Below, piece by piece: positions 57,484 through 64,000 of a stretch of 64,000 bases of DNA. Source of the stretch: CALMEC01 sp963706315 (lineage in GTDB: Bacteria; Actinomycetota; Thermoleophilia; Miltoncostaeales; Miltoncostaeaceae); contig CAVPMA010000015.1 of NCBI GenBank assembly GCA_963706315.1, forward strand, positions 496,001 through 560,000, in the 5' to 3' direction. The notes beneath the pieces are model-generated. The model searched no databases and was not told the origin of the DNA. It was given only the letters and a program-made list of their open reading frames with translations. Both the position numbers and the translations under genes were made by a program. Position 1 is the stretch's first letter. Every line of letters begins with the position of its first letter.

Positions 57484-57761
57484 CGCCTGCCGGTCCCCGC
57501 GATCGAGCGGGTGATGGTCGCGCTGCAACACCGCGCGACGTGACAAATGTCCCACCGCTCGGCGGGTGAGGCCGACGCACGTCTGAATACGGGATCTCAC
57601 GGCTGCAACGGCTGTTACGACCCCGATCGCAACCCAGTTCCCGAAGTGACGTTCGTCCTTGAGCGGCCGTCGCGGGCAGGTTTACGGTCGACCGCATCGA
57701 CGGGGCGCACGGACCGGCGCCCCACTGCCCAGCATCAGGGAGGTTGCTCATCCGAGGCCCC

Positions 57762-58337
57762 ATGCCCGGTCGCCGGCGCGCGGCCCGAATATCTCGTGCG
57801 CTCATGGGCGCGGCCGTGCTCGCCGCGTTCGCCGCGCCGGCGGCCCACGCCCGACCCGTGATCGACGCCACCGGCGCCGAGATCGAGGCGCCCGCAGAGC
57901 GTGCGGCGCTCGTGCGGTACGCGGAGCAGTTCACCGGCACCCCCTATCGCTGGGGCGGGTCGAGCCCGGCGGGCTTCGACTGCTCCGGCCTCGTCCGCTA
58001 CGTGTACGCGAGGTTCGGCGTCGAGATGGAGCACTTCAGCGGCGCCCAGTACGCGGCGTACCCCAAGGTCGCCCGAGACGATCTGCAACCCGGCGACCTC
58101 GTGTTCTTCGCCGGACGCGGCCACGTGGGCATCTACATCGGGCGCGGGCGGTTCATTCACGCGACCCACAGCGGCGACCACGTCCGCGTCTCGAAGCTGA
58201 GCGAGGGCTGGTACCGAACGGGGTACGCCGGCGCGGTGCGTCCGCCCTACCCCGTGGGCGCCTCGAACACCGTCGGGCCGGTCACACGGAAGCCCGGAGG
58301 GATCCGCTCGATGAGCTCGCCGGCGCTCATCGCGTAG
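57762..58337 (+). CDS. secreted NlpC/P60 peptidoglycan hydrolase
   Basis: The 191-residue protein has a signal peptide (basic MPGRRRAARISR, hydrophobic core, cleavage after AHA at residue 30) and one NlpC/P60 domain. The catalytic Cys74 is in FDCSGLVRY, the His in GHVGIYIG (121) and a third polar residue near His133. It would cut cell-wall stem peptides outside the cell. ATG 57762 is chosen; TTG 57744 right behind GGGAGG is possible. The 278 bases upstream hold no gene; a c-di-AMP riboswitch was looked for and not found. Its end overlaps the convergent pyrophosphorylase gene by 91 bases. Confidence 0.9.
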   Translation: MPGRRRAARISRALMGAAVLAAFAAPAAHARPVIDATGAEIEAPAERAALVRYAEQFTGTPYRWGGSSPAGFDCSGLVRYVYARFGVEMEHFSGAQYAAYPKVARDDLQPGDLVFFAGRGHVGIYIGRGRFIHATHSGDHVRVSKLSEGWYRTGYAGAVRPPYPVGASNTVGPVTRKPGGIRSMSSPALIA

Positions 58338-59653
58338 CGCGGGTCGATCTCGATGTCGACGGCCGGATCGCCCCGGCTGTCGCGGGGAACGGCGACGCCG
58401 GCGGCGTCCAGCCATCGGGCATAGACGCGGTTGAGGTCGTGGCGGGCGGTGGCGGGCGAGTCCGCGCCGTGGGCGTTCTTGATCGGCGAGAACTCGTCCT
58501 CACGCGCCGCCTCGAGCGAGCAGACGCGGTCGGCGAGTGGGAGCGCGTCGAAGATGAACGACTCGAACTTGACCGCGTTGGGCTCGTCCGGCGTCACCAG
58601 CGTCCCGGAAGCGTCGAGATACGGCACCGGCTTGATCGCGGCGTGGAAGGGCAGGCCCACGCCGGCGGTGATCCGCTCGGCGAGGTCGACCTCGATGGCG
58701 TGAACCGCGATGGACCCCGCCCAGAAGACGAGCTCCCCCTTCTCGTCGCGCGCCTGCGCGAGGGCGTCCGGGAGGTCGCTGTACTCCACCAGCGTCGTGC
58801 GCCCGCCCCGCGTGGCGACGACGCCCATGCGCTCCTCCGGTGAGCGCTTGCGGACGACCACGTTCGACATCTCGGCGTCCGCGAGCCTGTGCGCGCCGAG
58901 GAACTCCGGCCGCGCGACGCGGGTGAGGGGATTGTCGACCTGGAACGTGAAGAACGTCGTGATTCCGCGATCGCGCATCTCGGCCAGCAGGCCGTTGCGG
59001 GCGAGGGCCGGAAAGAGGCCGCCATGCCCGTCCGGTGACGTGGCGACCCGGTCGGGCGCCTCGAGCAGGATCCGGCCGGATTCCCGGTCGACGGCGGGCA
59101 TGGTTCCCTGCACGAAGATGCGGATCGAGTCCGCCTCCAGCCCGAAGTGCCCGTGGGCGGCGAAGATGGCCCGCGTCTCGGCGTCGTTCTGCGGCGAGGT
59201 CATCACGTACCAGGGCAATGCGCAGCCGTACCGCCGGCGCAAGGCGGCGATCTTCGCCGCGTGATGGGCGAACAGGATGCGCCCCGTGACCGGCGCGAAC
59301 GGGAACGCGCCCTTCGGCCCGTCGAAGCCGAGGCGGGTGCCCTGGCCACCGGCAACCAGGACGGCCGCCACGCGGTCCGCGTTCAAGAGATCCTCGCCGG
59401 CCCCACGAGCGGCGCGCTCACGGTCCCGGCCGGCCTCGTCCCGTGGAAGCGCGATCACCTCGGGCGGCTCGAGGTCCGCGAACGCGTCCGAGGCGTGTCC
59501 GGTCAACTCCCGAAAGAGGCGGCCGACGCCGGCGAGGTCGATCGCCTCGATCTGGGCGATGAGCCGCGCCCGTCCCTCCTCGTCGAGGCGTTCGAGGGCG
59601 TCGGCCAGGTGTTCCTGGCCGGCGTCGGCGAGGCGTTCGCTGAGGGACGTCAC
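58247..59653 (-). CDS. UDP-sugar pyrophosphorylase (UAP1/UGP-like)
   Basis: The 468-residue protein is of the UDPGP family. The nucleotide loop VLVAGGQGTRLGFDGPKG is nearly that of eukaryotic UDP-N-acetylhexosamine pyrophosphorylase, and further matches are PWYVMTSPQND, FTFQVDNPLTRV, PNAVKFESFIFDALP and an N-terminal helical part. It makes a UDP-sugar (perhaps UDP-GlcNAc) from the sugar 1-phosphate and UTP, distinct from the bacterial GlmU type. It starts at GTG 59653, 10 bases after the end of the upstream dehydrogenase gene, so it may be co-transcribed with it. Confidence 0.85.
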   Translation of the reverse strand: MTSLSERLADAGQEHLADALERLDEEGRARLIAQIEAIDLAGVGRLFRELTGHASDAFADLEPPEVIALPRDEAGRDRERAARGAGEDLLNADRVAAVLVAGGQGTRLGFDGPKGAFPFAPVTGRILFAHHAAKIAALRRRYGCALPWYVMTSPQNDAETRAIFAAHGHFGLEADSIRIFVQGTMPAVDRESGRILLEAPDRVATSPDGHGGLFPALARNGLLAEMRDRGITTFFTFQVDNPLTRVARPEFLGAHRLADAEMSNVVVRKRSPEERMGVVATRGGRTTLVEYSDLPDALAQARDEKGELVFWAGSIAVHAIEVDLAERITAGVGLPFHAAIKPVPYLDASGTLVTPDEPNAVKFESFIFDALPLADRVCSLEAAREDEFSPIKNAHGADSPATARHDLNRVYARWLDAAGVAVPRDSRGDPAVDIEIDPRYAMSAGELIERIPPGFRVTGPTVFEAPTG

Positions 59654-59663
59654 CGGCTGGCCG

Positions 59664-60749
59664 CTACGGCTCGAGTGCGACCTTGACCACGCCCTCCCGG
59701 CGCTCGGCCATCATCCGGTAGCCGTCCGCGCCGTCCGACAGCGGCAGGCGGTGCGTGAGCATCGGGCTCGGATCCATCCGGCCGGACTCGACCAGTTCCA
59801 GGAGTCGCGGGATATACGCCTTGCCCGGGACGAGGCCGCCGGTGATGGTGATGTTCCTGAGGAACTGGTCGAACCAGTTGACCTCCGGGGTCTTGCCCAT
59901 GAAGTGGTCCATGCCGAGGCAGGCGATCGATCCGCCGGCCCGCACCGCGGCGTGCGCCGTGGCCATCGACTCGGTGCTGGAGATCGAGTCCACCACGACG
60001 TGCGCGCCCTGGCCGCCTGTGAGCTCGTACACCCGGGCCTTGATCTCGTCGTTGTCGCGTGATGCGACCGTCTCGGTGGCTCCCAGGGTCGTCGCGAGCG
60101 CGAGGCGATCGGGGTGGTGCCCGGTGCAGACGATGTTCTCCGCGCCGAGGGCGGCCGCGCCGTGCACGGCGGACAGCCCGACGGCGCCGTCGCCGATCAC
60201 GACGACGTTGTTGCCGGGCCGCAAACCGGCCCGCACGAGCCCGTGCCATCCCGTCGACATCACGTCGACCAGGGGCAGCAGTTTCGTCTGGTGCTCCGGC
60301 CCCGCGAGCGACTCCGGCATGAGCTGGAGCGTGCCGTCGGCGAGCGGGACGCGCATGTACTGGGACTGGGCGCCCTGGACGTCGCCTCCGTGCTGCCACA
60401 CCCGGCCCGCCCAGCCGAACAGCGACCACCTCAGGCACGATGACGCGAGTTCCTCCTGGCAGTAGACGCAGGTGCCGTCCGCGACGCTGCACGACGAGAG
60501 CACGCGATCGCCCGGCGCGAAGCCCGTGACATCGGCGCCGACCGCCTCGACCGTCCCGATGAACTCGTGCCCGAGACGTTGCCCCTCGGTGAATCCGAAG
60601 GCGGTACCAGCGTTGAAGATGTGGAGGTCCGATCCGCAGATCGTGGTGAGCGTGACCCGCACGATCGCGTCGGTCGGCTCGAGGATCGTCGGATCGGCGA
60701 CCTCGGTCACCCGGATGTCGCCGGTTCCATGGAACGTCACTCCCTGCAT
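59664..60749 (-). CDS. zinc-dependent alcohol dehydrogenase family protein
   Basis: The 361-residue medium-chain dehydrogenase has the catalytic-zinc ligands in TICGSDLH and RLGHEFIGTV, structural-zinc-like Cys residues (CSVADGTCVYCQEELASSC), and the nucleotide fold VVVIGDGAVGLSAVHGAAALG. The layout resembles glutathione-independent formaldehyde or threonine-type dehydrogenases. The substrate is unknown. ATG 60749 has GGAGG 5 bases upstream. It diverges from OsmC and is followed by the pyrophosphorylase gene. Confidence 0.9.
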   Translation of the reverse strand: MQGVTFHGTGDIRVTEVADPTILEPTDAIVRVTLTTICGSDLHIFNAGTAFGFTEGQRLGHEFIGTVEAVGADVTGFAPGDRVLSSCSVADGTCVYCQEELASSCLRWSLFGWAGRVWQHGGDVQGAQSQYMRVPLADGTLQLMPESLAGPEHQTKLLPLVDVMSTGWHGLVRAGLRPGNNVVVIGDGAVGLSAVHGAAALGAENIVCTGHHPDRLALATTLGATETVASRDNDEIKARVYELTGGQGAHVVVDSISSTESMATAHAAVRAGGSIACLGMDHFMGKTPEVNWFDQFLRNITITGGLVPGKAYIPRLLELVESGRMDPSPMLTHRLPLSDGADGYRMMAERREGVVKVALEP

Positions 60750-60817
60750 GTCGCCTCCGTCGTCGAACGGGATCCAGACAGGAGTCCAGCATACGCAGGG
60801 CGGGGTGAGCCCCACAC

Positions 60818-60845
60818 TTGAACAGGGAAGGCACGGTGGTAGCGT
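60818..60845 (+). promoter_or_regulatory. possible promoter of the OsmC gene
   Basis: TTGAAC (60818-60823), a 16-base spacer and TAGCGT (60840-60845) precede ATG 60879 by about 33 bases; a GGGAAG ribosome site lies in the leader. Confidence 0.4.
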
Positions 60846-60878
60846 CGCCGCTCTGCCGCCCAGCGAAGGGAAGTCCCG

Positions 60879-61394
60879 ATGAGCAGCGCGATCGACGAGG
60901 CCCGTGATGCGATGAACGCGATCGCGGACCGGTTCGCCACCGACGAGCGGGCCCGGCGCACGCTCACGGTCGGCGCGGTCCTCGGGGCCGGGCTTCGCGT
61001 CGATATGGACATCCGCAATCACCGCATCACGGTCGACGAGCCCAAGGGCATCGGCGGTAGCGACGAGGGCCCCAGCCCCGTCGAGCTGCTCCTGGCGACG
61101 CTCACGGCCTGCCAGGCGATCACCTATCGGGTCTGGGCGATGAAGCTCGGCATCCGGCTCGACGGGGTCAGCGTCGAGACGGAAGGTGATATGGATCTCC
61201 GCGGCTTCCTCGGTGGTGGCGGCGACGGCATTCCCGCCGGCTTCACGGCCCTGCGGCTGAGGGTCAGGCTCGACGGGCCAGAGTCGCCCGAGCGCTACCG
61301 GCAGCTCGCGGACGCGGTCGATCGGCACTGCCCCGTGCTCGATTTCGCCCAGACGCGTGTGCCGGTGGAGCGCCGGCTCGTGGACGACGCCTAG
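60879..61394 (+). CDS. OsmC family peroxiredoxin-like protein
   Basis: The 171-residue protein has the two OsmC catalytic Cys, Cys78 (LLATLTACQAIT) and Cys151 (DRHCPVLDF), and the GPSPVELLLATL helix. OsmC/Ohr proteins reduce organic hydroperoxides by a thiol mechanism. The sequence around the first Cys (TACQAITYR) is of the general OsmC/YhfA type rather than Ohr. ATG 60879 is 7 bases behind AAGGGAAG. Its end overlaps the convergent hemQ gene by four bases. Confidence 0.9.
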   Translation: MSSAIDEARDAMNAIADRFATDERARRTLTVGAVLGAGLRVDMDIRNHRITVDEPKGIGGSDEGPSPVELLLATLTACQAITYRVWAMKLGIRLDGVSVETEGDMDLRGFLGGGGDGIPAGFTALRLRVRLDGPESPERYRQLADAVDRHCPVLDFAQTRVPVERRLVDDA

Positions 61395-62158
61395 GGGCCG
61401 ACGCGGAGGCCGGCGCGTTCGAACGCGGCGTGCGGCTCCATGACGAGGCCCACCCAGAAGGGGCCGAACAGGGCGTACTTGGCGCTGGCCGCGTCGAATC
61501 GCATCTCGTAGACGATCTCCTTCACCGCGACGGGGTCGTCGGCGAGCAGGGTGACGCCCCATTCCCAGTCGTCGAGCCCGGTCGCGCCGGTGATGAGCTG
61601 GAGGACCCGGCCGGCGTAGGACCGCCCGGTGGTCGCGTGTCCCCGCATGAGGCGCCTGCGCTCGTCGAAGTCCAGGTCGAACCAGTTCGCGCCGGGGATG
61701 CGGCTCTTCGACATCGGGTAGAAGCAGATGAACCGCTTGTGCGGCAGGCGGGGATGGAGCCGGGCGTCCTTGTAGTGGTCCATCCGCTCGCGCCACGTGG
61801 CGAGGGTGGCCTCGAGGTCGGGCTCCCCGGCGGCCTCCAGGCGGGCGCGCTCCTCCTCCTCAGTGGTCGTGTACTCGCTGTGCTCGGTGAGCGACACGAA
61901 CGAGTCGAGCCGTTCGAGCGGGCCGGCCAGCACGTCCTTGACGAGGCGGTCGAGCGCATCGAGGTCGGGCGACACGCACATCAGGCCGATGTCGGCACGG
62001 CCGCCGAGGACGGACGACGCGATCACCTGATTGGGCTCGTCCTGCGCGAACCTGACGATCGCGTCGAGCACGCCGGCCGCCGACTCGTCCCGCGCGGCGC
62101 GGAGGAAGAGATGGATGACCCCCCATCCCTCGGACGGGTGCAGTTCTCGGTCGCTCAT
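61391..62158 (-). CDS. hemQ: coproheme decarboxylase HemQ (chlorite dismutase-like)
   Basis: The 255-residue protein completes heme synthesis in the coproporphyrin-dependent route used by Gram-positive bacteria, turning coproheme to heme b with peroxide. The catalytic Tyr147 (FICFYPMSKSR) and proximal His174 (RGHATTGR) are at the positions seen in known HemQ, and the WGVTLLADD, KEIVYEMRFD and YALFGPFWVG blocks match. Lack of a signal peptide and of the chlorite-dismutase distal Arg context favour HemQ. The heme would serve the cytochrome oxidase in this window. ATG 62158 is used; a TAGCCT hexamer lies 10 bases upstream. Confidence 0.95.
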   Translation of the reverse strand: MSDRELHPSEGWGVIHLFLRAARDESAAGVLDAIVRFAQDEPNQVIASSVLGGRADIGLMCVSPDLDALDRLVKDVLAGPLERLDSFVSLTEHSEYTTTEEEERARLEAAGEPDLEATLATWRERMDHYKDARLHPRLPHKRFICFYPMSKSRIPGANWFDLDFDERRRLMRGHATTGRSYAGRVLQLITGATGLDDWEWGVTLLADDPVAVKEIVYEMRFDAASAKYALFGPFWVGLVMEPHAAFERAGLRVGP

Positions 62159-62168
62159 CGCGTGATGC

Positions 62169-62178
62169 AGGCTACCTT
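62169..62178. promoter_or_regulatory. overlapping divergent -10 hexamers of hemQ and the small gene
   Basis: AGGCTACCTT contains TACCTT on the plus strand (62173-62178, 6 bases before ATG 62185) and TAGCCT on the minus strand (62174-62169, 10 bases before ATG 62158). The two promoters share bases, so polymerase can occupy only one at a time. Confidence 0.4.
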
Positions 62179-62184
62179 GTGCGC

Positions 62185-62487
62185 ATGAGCGATCCCGAGA
62201 CGTTCGACCCCGGCGGGAAGTTCCGCTCCGCGGTGGCGGCGAGCCTCGTGGCCGACCCCATGCCGACGTTTACGCGTCTGGCGGAGAACCTGGGCATCCC
62301 GGTCGACGACGTCGTCCACTTCGCGCTGTACCGCTGGGCCTCGGCCGGCGCCGAGGCGTTGATGTCCGGCCCGCCGGAGGTGCTTCAAGAGCTCGCCGAT
62401 GCCGCCGCGGCGGGCGATCTCGAGCGGGTGCGCGGCATCGCGGCGTTCCTGCTGGCCGGCGACGAGGAGCGGCCGGATGCGCCCTGA
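62185..62487 (+). CDS. small uncharacterised protein (DUF6027-like)
   Basis: The 100-residue protein opens MSDPETFDPGGKFRSAV and has a central helical DPMPTFTRLAENLGIPVDDVVHFALYRWASAGAEAL. The DPMP.F..LA...G.PV..VVH.AL.RW pattern is one I know from an uncharacterised actinobacterial family (DUF6027, from memory). It may form a helix-turn-helix-like fold, but no DNA-binding role is shown. ATG 62185 fits a leaderless start; a GTG at 62179 is possible. It overlaps the DUF427 gene. Confidence 0.7.
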   Translation: MSDPETFDPGGKFRSAVAASLVADPMPTFTRLAENLGIPVDDVVHFALYRWASAGAEALMSGPPEVLQELADAAAAGDLERVRGIAAFLLAGDEERPDAP

Positions 62488-62965
62488 GCGCCCCGGCGCG
62501 GGGCAGGAGTCGGTCTGGGACTATCCGCGCCCGCCGCGCCTCGAGCGGACCGGGCGGCGCATCCGCGTCGTCTTCGGGGGCGAGACGATCGTCGACACGA
62601 CGTCGGCTTGGCGCGTGCTGGAGACCAGCCATCCCCCCGGGTACTACATCCCGCCGGCGGACGTCCGGCCGGGGGCGCTGGTCCCGGCCGTCGGCGGGTC
62701 GATCTGCGAGTGGAAGGGGCGGGCCGTCTACTACACCGTCCGGGTTGGGGACCACGAGGCGCCGAACGCCGCGTGGGCGTATCCGGACCCGATGCCGTCG
62801 TTTGCGCCGCTCGCCGGCTTCGTCTCGTTCTACGCCGGGCCGATGGACCGCTGCCTCGTGGGCGATGAGGTCGTGACCCCGCAGCCGGGCGGCTTCTACG
62901 GCGGATGGATCACGCAGGATGTCGTGGGCCCGTTCAAGGGGGGCCCGGGGACCTGGGGCTGGTGA
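62477..62965 (+). CDS. DUF427 domain protein
   Basis: The 162-residue protein has the DUF427 (PF04248) core: RIRVVFGGETIVDTTSAWRVLETSHPPGYYIPPADV, spread over about residues 23-60, then SICEWKGRAVYYTV and AWAYPDPMPSFAPLAGFVSFY. The family is common in Actinobacteria and fungi and has no established activity. ATG 62477 overlaps the stop of the upstream small gene, giving a coupled pair that diverges from hemQ. The tail ending GPGTWGW is typical of the family. Confidence 0.92.
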   Translation: MRPERPGAGQESVWDYPRPPRLERTGRRIRVVFGGETIVDTTSAWRVLETSHPPGYYIPPADVRPGALVPAVGGSICEWKGRAVYYTVRVGDHEAPNAAWAYPDPMPSFAPLAGFVSFYAGPMDRCLVGDEVVTPQPGGFYGGWITQDVVGPFKGGPGTWGW

Positions 62966-62974
62966 GCGGCCGCC

Positions 62975-63433
62975 TCAGGCGCTCTGCCGGAAGCCGAGCC
63001 GTTCGTAGAGTCTGATCGCGCCGGCGTTCCCCGCCTCCACCTTGAGGCGAAGGTCGTGGCGGCCCCTGCGCGCGAAGACGTCCGCGGCGTGGCCGATCAG
63101 CGCGGTGCCCAGGCCGCGTCCGCGGGCGTCCGGCACCACGCAGAGATCCTTCACGAACCCGCTCGACCAGCAGAGACACGCGCCGATGAGCCGGCCGCCG
63201 GCGTCCCGGGCGAGGAAGCAGGCGGTGGGATCGAACTCGTCGTCTGTGGTGAACCAGGAGACCCACCGGTCGTAGGGGAGGACCGAGCCGCCGCCGTCGC
63301 GGTAGGACTCCGTCAGGAGCGCGTGAACCTCCGGGGCCTCGGCGTCGCTCCATGTGCCGAGCCGCGTCCCTCCGGGCCAGGGCCCGGAGGGAATGGACGC
63401 GATCGGCGCCGACATCTCGACGGCGCCGCTCAT
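62975..63433 (-). CDS. GNAT family N-acetyltransferase
   Basis: The 152-residue protein has the acetyl-CoA-binding segment KDLCVVPDARGRGLGTALI (motif A with RGRGLG) and the closing NAGAIRLYERLGFRQSA. The acceptor is unknown. ATG 63433 lies 7 bases from the end of the upstream sugar dehydrogenase gene, so they are probably co-transcribed. Its end is 9 bases from the DUF427 stop. Confidence 0.9.
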   Translation of the reverse strand: MSGAVEMSAPIASIPSGPWPGGTRLGTWSDAEAPEVHALLTESYRDGGGSVLPYDRWVSWFTTDDEFDPTACFLARDAGGRLIGACLCWSSGFVKDLCVVPDARGRGLGTALIGHAADVFARRGRHDLRLKVEAGNAGAIRLYERLGFRQSA

Positions 63434-63440
63434 CGGATCG

Positions 63441-64000
63441 CTACGCGGCGAAGCGCCAGACGGTGCCGCCGGTGGTGACGTACAACCGGCCGTCGGACCC
63501 CTCGCCAAAGCCGCGGACGCCGAACTGCGGGAGCCGGGTGCCCAGCGTCCCGGTGATCTCCCGGAGGCCTCCCGGCGACGGTCCGGCCCGCAACGACCAC
63601 AGCTGCGAGCTGCAGTAGTCGCTGTAGACGTAGCGTCCGTCGAGGCCGGGGATGCTCGGCCCGCGGTAGACGTACCCCCCGGTCACGGAGCAGCCGGTGT
63701 CGTGGCTGTACTGGGCGACGGGCTGGACGAGGTGTCCGGCGGAGAGCGGGACGTCCGAGAAACGGCTGCGACCCTCGAAGCGCTTCCAGCCGAAGTTCGC
63801 GGCGCGCGCGCGGGCGAGGGTCACGAAGTCGATCTCTTCGCGGCTGCCCTGGCCGACGTCGCCGACCCAGAGGTCGCCGCGGGTGCGGTCGAACGAGAAC
63901 CGCCACGGGTTGCGGAGGCCGAGGGCGAAGATCTCGGGCGGCACGCGGGCGCGGCCCCGGAACGGATTCGTGACCGGGATCCGGTAGGGGCGACTGCCGC
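63441..64000 (-). CDS. PQQ-dependent sugar dehydrogenase, C-terminal part (5' end outside window)
   Basis: The frame stays open to base 64000, leaving 185 visible residues of the C-terminal portion. FALGLRNPWRFSFDR, DLWVGDVGQGSREEI, NFGWKRFEG, and SVTGGYVYRGPSIPGLDGRYVYSDYC are the marks of the soluble glucose/sorbosone dehydrogenase (GSDH) six-bladed propeller. These enzymes oxidise sugars outside the membrane with PQQ and calcium; many homologues have uncertain cofactor and substrate. Signal peptide and catalytic His lie beyond the window. It stops 7 bases before the GNAT gene. Confidence 0.9.
   Translation of the reverse strand, partial: GSRPYRIPVTNPFRGRARVPPEIFALGLRNPWRFSFDRTRGDLWVGDVGQGSREEIDFVTLARARAANFGWKRFEGRSRFSDVPLSAGHLVQPVAQYSHDTGCSVTGGYVYRGPSIPGLDGRYVYSDYCSSQLWSLRAGPSPGGLREITGTLGTRLPQFGVRGFGEGSDGRLYVTTGGTVWRFAA

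Noticed and set aside
57539..57556. CRP/FNR-like site GTGACAAATGTCCC upstream of the NlpC/P60 gene
   Set aside because: Only a partial palindrome, no CRP-family regulator gene is nearby, and one half-site deviates, so chance is likely.
57484..57761. Possible c-di-AMP (ydaO) riboswitch before the NlpC/P60 gene
   Set aside because: Such hydrolase genes often carry one in Actinobacteria, but the conserved sequence blocks are not recognisable here.

Overview
The window is one continuous stretch of very GC-rich bacterial DNA with tightly packed genes on both strands. Many neighbours overlap by ATGA or GTGA, and start codons are often GTG or TTG. The gene content suggests an aerobic member of the Actinobacteriota, perhaps the Thermoleophilia (Solirubrobacterales or Gaiellales). 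The clues are a HemQ-type coproheme decarboxylase, an IspH of the MEP isoprenoid pathway, an F420-type luciferase-like domain, NarL-type regulators, a zinc-finger anti-sigma factor, and many genes with a TANNNT hexamer 6-7 nt before the start codon (the signature of leaderless mRNAs). The lineage is an inference from gene content. No rRNA, tRNA, CRISPR array, insertion sequence, integrase or phage gene was seen. Both window edges cut genes: a FAD monooxygenase on the left and a PQQ-type sugar dehydrogenase on the right.

1-14,500: monooxygenase end; a small protein that appears to start at CTG; an orphan anti-sigma factor; a nitroreductase; a universal-stress protein coupled to a CBS-domain/HypB-like GTPase fusion; cold-shock protein; lipoprotein; LPG-synthase-type membrane protein; an hsp20-lon operon; PEP carboxylase with an MFS carrier; and pdxH with an acyl-CoA dehydrogenase. 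14,600-24,150: acyltransferase, RNase H, a response regulator lacking its phosphoacceptor Asp, and a two-gene operon in which an FMN glutamate-synthase-type domain and a ThDP enzyme each carry an N-terminal Rieske domain, followed by a metal P-type ATPase.

24,400-34,300: a two-gene B-type heme-copper oxidase with a fused cytochrome c, divergent from malate synthase, which has a terminator-like hairpin in its leader; methyltransferase; BtuF-like protein; and an ABC exporter whose permease carries three frameshifts. 34,400-43,700: a histidine kinase/response regulator pair; a four-gene operon (receiver protein, HEAT-repeat protein, processive glycosyltransferase, uncharacterised protein); a PAP2 phosphatase; and a luciferase-like monooxygenase fused to an acyl-CoA ligase. 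43,800-54,600: EttA, a GGDEF protein, aconitase, a frameshifted enoyl-CoA hydratase, a CoA-binding protein, O-acetylhomoserine sulfhydrylase, and an MFS drug exporter with its divergent TetR regulator. 54,700-64,000: IMPase, VOC protein, IspH, NlpC/P60 hydrolase, UDP-sugar pyrophosphorylase, zinc dehydrogenase, OsmC, HemQ, DUF427, GNAT and the sugar dehydrogenase.

Central metabolism is well represented. Malate synthase, aconitase and PEP carboxylase feed the TCA/glyoxylate cycle, HemQ supplies heme and the B-type oxidase uses oxygen. The least explained parts are the paired Rieske fusions, the luciferase/ligase fusion, the CBS-GTPase and the glycosyltransferase operon.
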